Source of the DNA: Candidatus Zambryskibacteria bacterium CG11_big_fil_rev_8_21_14_0_20_42_18
GTDB lineage: Bacteria; Patescibacteriota; Minisyncoccia; Phycocordibacterales; Zambryskibacteraceae
DNA: 16,356 nucleotides
Direction: 5' to 3'
Assembly (NCBI GenBank): GCA_002787855.1
Contig: PCVB01000020.1
Span: 10,090-26,445, forward strand
The stretch's first letter is position 1; each line of letters begins with the position of its first letter. Shown here piece by piece: positions 13,014 to 16,356 of the stretch. Position numbers and translations under genes: made by a program. The notes under the pieces are model-generated. The model saw nothing but the letters and a program-made list of their open reading frames with translations, had not been told where the DNA came from and searched no databases.

Positions 13014-14081
13014 ATGTCCACTACTGCACAGGAAAAACTTTTAGAAGAACTTGTTGGCATTATGGTCAAGGAAAATGCTTCCGACTTGCATTTGGCCGAG
13101 GGGCGTCCACCGGTAATCCGCGTCTCAAACTTTTTGATGTCTCTGGTCAAGATGCCTACCCTCTCGCGTCCAGATATGGAAGGCATCCTTTCTCTACTCC
13201 TCTCCCCTTTAAGCGCCAAAGAGTTTGAGGATTTCAAAGAAACTAACTTTGCTTATAGTCATGGAAGTTCTCGTTTTCGATGCAACGTCTTCCTTACGCT
13301 AGGTAGAATCAGTATTGCCATGAGGTTGGTCCCGAATAAGATTAGGGGTTTTACAGAACTGAATCTTCCTCCAATTCTTGAGACTTTTGCGAAGTCTCAA
13401 CAAGGTTTTTTCCTTGTGGTGGGCCCAGTGGGGGTGGGAAAGTCGACAACACTAGCCACTATGATAGAGGCCATCAATGCCGAACGTATTGAGCACATCA
13501 TCACCATTGAAGATCCTATTGAATACATTTTTGAACCGAAAAAGTCGATTATAGACCAACGTGAAGTCAAACTTGATACCCCCGACTTCCATACGGCTCT
13601 CCAAGGCTTTTTCCGCCAAGATGCTGACCTTTTGATGATTGGTGAAATGCGTGACCCAGAGACGATGTCGACCGCAGTTACCGCTGCCGAGACTGGACAC
13701 CTAGTGCTATCAACTCTACACACCAATACTGCAAGTCAGACAGTGGACCGTATCATTGACTCTTTCCCCGCTGGTCAACAAACGCAGATTAGAATTCAGT
13801 TAGCGGGAAGTCTTTTGGGTATCTTCTCTCAACGTCTGATACCTCGTATCTCTGGTGGTCTTATTCCTGCCTTTGAACTTCTGATCAATAACAGCGCTAC
13901 TGCCAACCTCATTCGTGAAAAGAGAACTCACGAGATTAACTCGGTGATCGAGACGAGTTCAGAGGAAGGTATGATCAATCTAAACCGCTCTCTGGCTGAT
14001 TTAGTTAGAAATGGCGAGATTACTGTAGAAAATGCATTCAAATATTCTACAAACACCAAGACGCTCGAGCGTATGATTTAG
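13014..14081 (+). CDS. pilT: Type IV pilus retraction ATPase PilT
   Basis: This 355-residue hexameric motor depolymerises the pilus. The N-terminal PAS-like part begins with LLEELVGIMVKENASDLHLAEG, the family hallmark. Walker A reads GPVGVGKST (about 137-145), with Val in two positions usually Thr and Ser. It is followed by EDPIE (about 167-171), Walker B GEMRD (about 210-214) and HLVLSTLHTNTASQTVDRII (about 229-248). The usual C-terminal AIRNLIREGKTHQ motif appears as ATANLIREKRTHE. The length matches PilT and the protein lacks the long N-terminus of PilB. It starts one base after the receiver gene stop, so the two are probably co-translated. Confidence 0.95.
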   Translation: MSTTAQEKLLEELVGIMVKENASDLHLAEGRPPVIRVSNFLMSLVKMPTLSRPDMEGILSLLLSPLSAKEFEDFKETNFAYSHGSSRFRCNVFLTLGRISIAMRLVPNKIRGFTELNLPPILETFAKSQQGFFLVVGPVGVGKSTTLATMIEAINAERIEHIITIEDPIEYIFEPKKSIIDQREVKLDTPDFHTALQGFFRQDADLLMIGEMRDPETMSTAVTAAETGHLVLSTLHTNTASQTVDRIIDSFPAGQQTQIRIQLAGSLLGIFSQRLIPRISGGLIPAFELLINNSATANLIREKRTHEINSVIETSSEEGMINLNRSLADLVRNGEITVENAFKYSTNTKTLERMI

Positions 14082-14097
14082 TTTTAATTAAACTTAA

Positions 14098-15306
14098 ATG
14101 CTTTTTAATTACAAGGCTCTTGAAAATTCAGGAAAAGAAACTTCGGGGACTATTGATGCTGTCTCTATGGATGTCGCCGTCACTGCTCTGCAGAGACGGG
14201 GTCTTGTCGTTGCCAATATAGAGCCAGCAAACAAAGAGCCTTGGTATTCTAGGATTCATTTCGGTTCAGGAATTTCCAATAAAGATGTGGTGATACTTTC
14301 TCGACAGATGGCCACGCTCTTTGAGGCGCAAGTCTCTGCTTTGAAAATCTTTACTCTGCTTTCTGCCGAAGTAGAAAATATCCCCTTGAGGAAAAGTTTG
14401 GTTCAGATTGCAGACGACATACAGGGCGGTAGTCCCATCTCCAAGGCTCTGGCTAAACATCCGGCCATCTTTTCCGACTTCTACGTCAATATGGTTAAGT
14501 CTGGCGAAGAAACCGGTAAATTGAATGATACTTTCAACCATTTGGCTGACTATTTAGACCGTAACTATGAAGTTGTTTCTAAAGCGAAGAATGCCTTGAT
14601 TTATCCCGCCTTCGTCATTACCGTCTTTGTCGCGGTCATGGTGCTAATGTTTACGGTTATTATTCCCAAAATTAGCCTTATCATTCTTGATTCTGGCCAG
14701 CCGATACCGTTTTATACTCAAATTGTTTTCTCTGTAAGTAATTTCTTTGTTAACTACAGTATCGCTCTTTTAGTGGCGCTTATTGTCCTTGCATTTTTTG
14801 TAGTGCGATATACTCAGACGAGAGAGGGCAGGTCTGCACTAGCTCGTTTCAAGCTCTCCGTGCCATATGTTGGCGACCTATATAAAAAACTTTATCTATC
14901 TATCATCGCTGACAACATGAGTACCATGGTGCTCTCTGGTATCCCTATGCTAAATGCCCTACAGGTAACGGCTGATGTCGTTGGTAATGAGGTTTATAAG
15001 GAATTGCTTGAAGAGAGCATCTTGGCCGTGAAAGGCGGCAGTCCACTTTCTCAATCGCTCTCCCAATATGAAGAAATCCCCAGTATGCTTGTCCAGATGA
15101 TGCGGGTGGGGGAGGAATCTGGAGAATTGGGCTCAATTTTGGGCACCATGGCACACTTTTACCAGAGAGAAGTGGTCAATGCTGTTGATACCTTAGTGAG
15201 TCTTATAGAGCCAATTATGATTGTTTTGCTTGGTCTGGGGGTTGGGACACTCCTTGCTTCTGTGCTTATCCCCATATACGACATTGCCAATTCTGCCGCA
15301 GTTTAG
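14098..15306 (+). CDS. pilC: Type IV pilus inner-membrane platform protein PilC
   Basis: This 402-residue GspF-family protein anchors the motors in the membrane. It has two repeated cytoplasmic T2SSF domains. The first contains SRQMATLFEAQVSALKIFTLL and ends at a helix near 168-195; the second contains LSIIADNMSTMVLSGIPMLNAL. Further membrane helices lie near 212-240 and 370-395. The repeated VKSGEETGKL and MRVGEESGEL motifs mark the two halves. A short N-terminal MLFNYKALENSGKETSGTI segment matches the usual PilC start. It follows pilT by 16 bases and is the last machine gene before the pilins. Confidence 0.95.
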   Translation: MLFNYKALENSGKETSGTIDAVSMDVAVTALQRRGLVVANIEPANKEPWYSRIHFGSGISNKDVVILSRQMATLFEAQVSALKIFTLLSAEVENIPLRKSLVQIADDIQGGSPISKALAKHPAIFSDFYVNMVKSGEETGKLNDTFNHLADYLDRNYEVVSKAKNALIYPAFVITVFVAVMVLMFTVIIPKISLIILDSGQPIPFYTQIVFSVSNFFVNYSIALLVALIVLAFFVVRYTQTREGRSALARFKLSVPYVGDLYKKLYLSIIADNMSTMVLSGIPMLNALQVTADVVGNEVYKELLEESILAVKGGSPLSQSLSQYEEIPSMLVQMMRVGEESGELGSILGTMAHFYQREVVNAVDTLVSLIEPIMIVLLGLGVGTLLASVLIPIYDIANSAAV

Positions 15307-15314
15307 CGTATAAT
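15284..15314 (+). promoter_or_regulatory. Candidate promoter for the first pilin gene
   Basis: TTGCCA (15284-15289) and a perfect TATAAT (15309-15314) are present, but the spacer is 19 bp, which is long. They overlap the pilC end. The predicted leader would be about 52 nt, AT-rich and without a Shine-Dalgarno sequence. A separate pilin promoter would fit the need for more pilin than machine proteins. Confidence 0.45.
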
Positions 15315-15373
15315 GTAGGTATTCACTTAAAATAGGTGATTTATAAGTAAATAGATAAAAAATTCTTAAAAAT

Positions 15374-15823
15374 ATGATTAGTAAAGGAAATAGAGGTTTT
15401 ACACTCATCGAGCTCTTGGTGGTTATCGCCATCATCGGCATTCTCTCATCTGTGGTGTTGGCTTCTCTAAATACGGCGAGAGGTAAAGGTAATGATGCGA
15501 AGGTAAAAGCCCAACTTTCGGGTGCAAGAGCAGCTGCTGAAATTTATTATGACAACAATGGTAATTACGGAGCGGCGGCTTCTGATCTTTGTTCGGCCGC
15601 ATTTTTCACAGATACTACATCTAAGATGGGTATCTACACAACGGCCTCTAACTATCCAGGTACCCCAACCATAACATGTAGGACCACCGGTACGGACTAT
15701 GCTATATCTATCCCGCTCGACCCCGATAATGCTGCGGCAACAGACAACTGGTGTGTAGACAGTTCTGGTAATTCAAAAGCGATAGCTGATGCGCTTGGCG
15801 CAGGTATAGTAGTTTGTCCGTAA
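15374..15823 (+). CDS. Type IV prepilin (major pilin candidate 1)
   Basis: This 149-residue prepilin has a short basic leader (MISKGNRG), a prepilin-peptidase site G-FTLIELL with Glu at mature position 5, and a hydrophobic assembly helix (LLVVIAIIGILSSVVLASL). After the helix come NTARGKGNDAKVKAQLSGAR and an EIYYDNNGNYG turn. Four cysteines (in DLCS, ITCRT, NWCVD and VVCP) could form two disulfides. It is paralogous to the next gene, sharing the RGKGND and WCVDS-G motifs and the four-Cys pattern. It follows pilC by 67 bases and ends before a strong terminator, so it may have its own transcript. Confidence 0.93.
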   Translation: MISKGNRGFTLIELLVVIAIIGILSSVVLASLNTARGKGNDAKVKAQLSGARAAAEIYYDNNGNYGAAASDLCSAAFFTDTTSKMGIYTTASNYPGTPTITCRTTGTDYAISIPLDPDNAAATDNWCVDSSGNSKAIADALGAGIVVCP

Positions 15824-15846
15824 AGACAACTAAAGGTTTGACTTTG

Positions 15847-15874
15847 CAAAAAGGACGGTTAGCCGTCCTTTTTG
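15847..15874 (+). terminator. Intrinsic terminator between the two pilin genes
   Basis: A perfect 12-bp stem has left arm CAAAAAGGACGG and right arm CCGTCCTTTTTG around a TTAG tetraloop. It ends in a T-run on the plus strand and, by symmetry, an equivalent run on the minus strand. It begins 23 bases after the first pilin's stop, so the second pilin needs its own promoter or readthrough. Confidence 0.9.
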
Positions 15875-15891
15875 TTTAAAGGTTTTATAGT

Positions 15892-15897
15892 TATAAT
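15892..15897 (+). promoter_or_regulatory. -10 element of the second pilin gene
   Basis: A perfect TATAAT lies just after the terminator and ends 9 bases before the ATG at 15907, the leaderless spacing. The -35 region is poor. Its position past a terminator supports independent transcription of the second pilin. Confidence 0.55.
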
Positions 15898-15906
15898 AAT
15901 CTTATT

Positions 15907-16353
15907 ATGGACGGTAAAGAAAAAGGTTTTACTCTCATTGAACTCCTGGTTGTAATTGCTATTATCGGCATAATTGGTTCCATTGTTCTAGTGTATTTAA
16001 GTGACGCTCGAGGCAAAGGTAACGACACTAAAGTCAGGTCTCAATTAAATAGCGCTCGTTCGGCCGCTGAAGTTTTCTATAGTGTCAACAATAACTACAA
16101 TGACAGCGCCGGCAATATCTTTGGCTCTTGTACTGTGGCAAACTCTATGTTTACCGATATCATTTCCGGGATGGTCAAGTTTACTACAGAAGATAATTAT
16201 CCCAATGGTGTTGAATTAACCTGCTACTCTACAGCTACGGCCTACGCCATCTCCGCTCTTTTACCCGGTGCCGGAGGCACAAATTCTTGGTGTGTAGACA
16301 GTGCTGGTAGCGCCAAAGCTCGCGCCACACCTATCAATAGCACGTCATGCTAG
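15907..16353 (+). CDS. Type IV prepilin (pilin candidate 2)
   Basis: This is a complete 148-residue prepilin. The leader is only MDGKEKG before the cleavage site G-FTLIELL, again with Glu at mature position 5, followed by assembly helix LVVIAIIGIIGSIVLVYL. The SDARGKGNDTKVRSQLNSAR segment and an NNNYND turn match the first pilin closely. The globular region has diverged but keeps four cysteines (GSCTV, LTCYS, SWCVDS, STSC) in similar order. The two genes are tandem paralogues; the second could be an alternative major pilin, a minor tip pilin or an adhesion variant. It ends three bases before the window's edge, so more pilin genes may follow. Confidence 0.92.
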   Translation: MDGKEKGFTLIELLVVIAIIGIIGSIVLVYLSDARGKGNDTKVRSQLNSARSAAEVFYSVNNNYNDSAGNIFGSCTVANSMFTDIISGMVKFTTEDNYPNGVELTCYSTATAYAISALLPGAGGTNSWCVDSAGSAKARATPINSTSC

Positions 16354-16356
16354 TTT

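Noticed and set aside
1..16356. CRISPR array, insertion sequence, phage or toxin-antitoxin system
   Set aside because: No regularly spaced repeats, transposase or phage protein is visible. The repeats found are short palindromes only.

Overview
The window looks like part of a Candidate Phyla Radiation (Patescibacteria, probably Parcubacteria-type) genome. This is inferred from gene content and style, not from a marker gene. The signs are: very tight gene packing; a compact type IV pilus locus of the CPR kind (PilM, a PilN with an N-terminal FIPK motif, PilO, a tiny PilP-position protein, PilB, receiver, PilT, PilC, then pilins); no Shine-Dalgarno sequence before any of the 18 protein genes; tRNA genes without an encoded CCA; and short REP-like sequences of a type often seen in environmental genomes. 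The standard stop code fits: most genes end in TAA or TAG, and recG ends in TGA.

Left part (1-6400), mostly minus strand. Positions 1-107 hold nothing I recognise. A tRNA-Ile with a UAU anticodon (108-181) follows. Next is a TrpR/YerC-like DNA-binding protein (252-680) flanked by two perfect palindromes sharing the 18-base core ACTATGATATATCATAGT. One palindrome sits exactly over the regulator's own promoter; the other lies 37 bases before the tRNA. Then comes a four-gene minus-strand operon, in transcription order: HlyD/MacA-like adaptor, MacB/FtsX-like permease, LolD/MacB-like ATPase, and the repair helicase RecG. The junctions are 7-11 bases. RecG carries an in-frame REP-like insertion.

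Middle (6400-8250). A structured leader precedes tRNA-Ser(GCU). It is followed by a DUF302 protein, a small membrane-anchored protein of unknown function with a textbook promoter placed so that its mRNA should be leaderless, and a convergent ComF-type phosphoribosyltransferase that lacks the usual N-terminal zinc cysteines. The comF-like gene and pilM diverge from overlapping -10 elements.

Right part (8274-16353), all plus strand: a type IV pilus assembly locus. PilM/PilN/PilO and a small fourth protein form the inner-membrane alignment complex. PilB and PilT are the extension and retraction ATPases, PilC is the platform, and a lone receiver-domain protein sits between the two motors. Two paralogous prepilins close the locus, separated by a strong intrinsic terminator. 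No prepilin peptidase, secretin or histidine kinase is in the window.

The most notable signals are the palindrome-bracketed TrpR-like regulator beside a rare tRNA-Ile(UAU); the repeated TATAAT-6-to-9-bases-ATG arrangement implying leaderless mRNAs; the REP insertion inside recG; and the structured, faintly T-box-like leader before tRNA-Ser.
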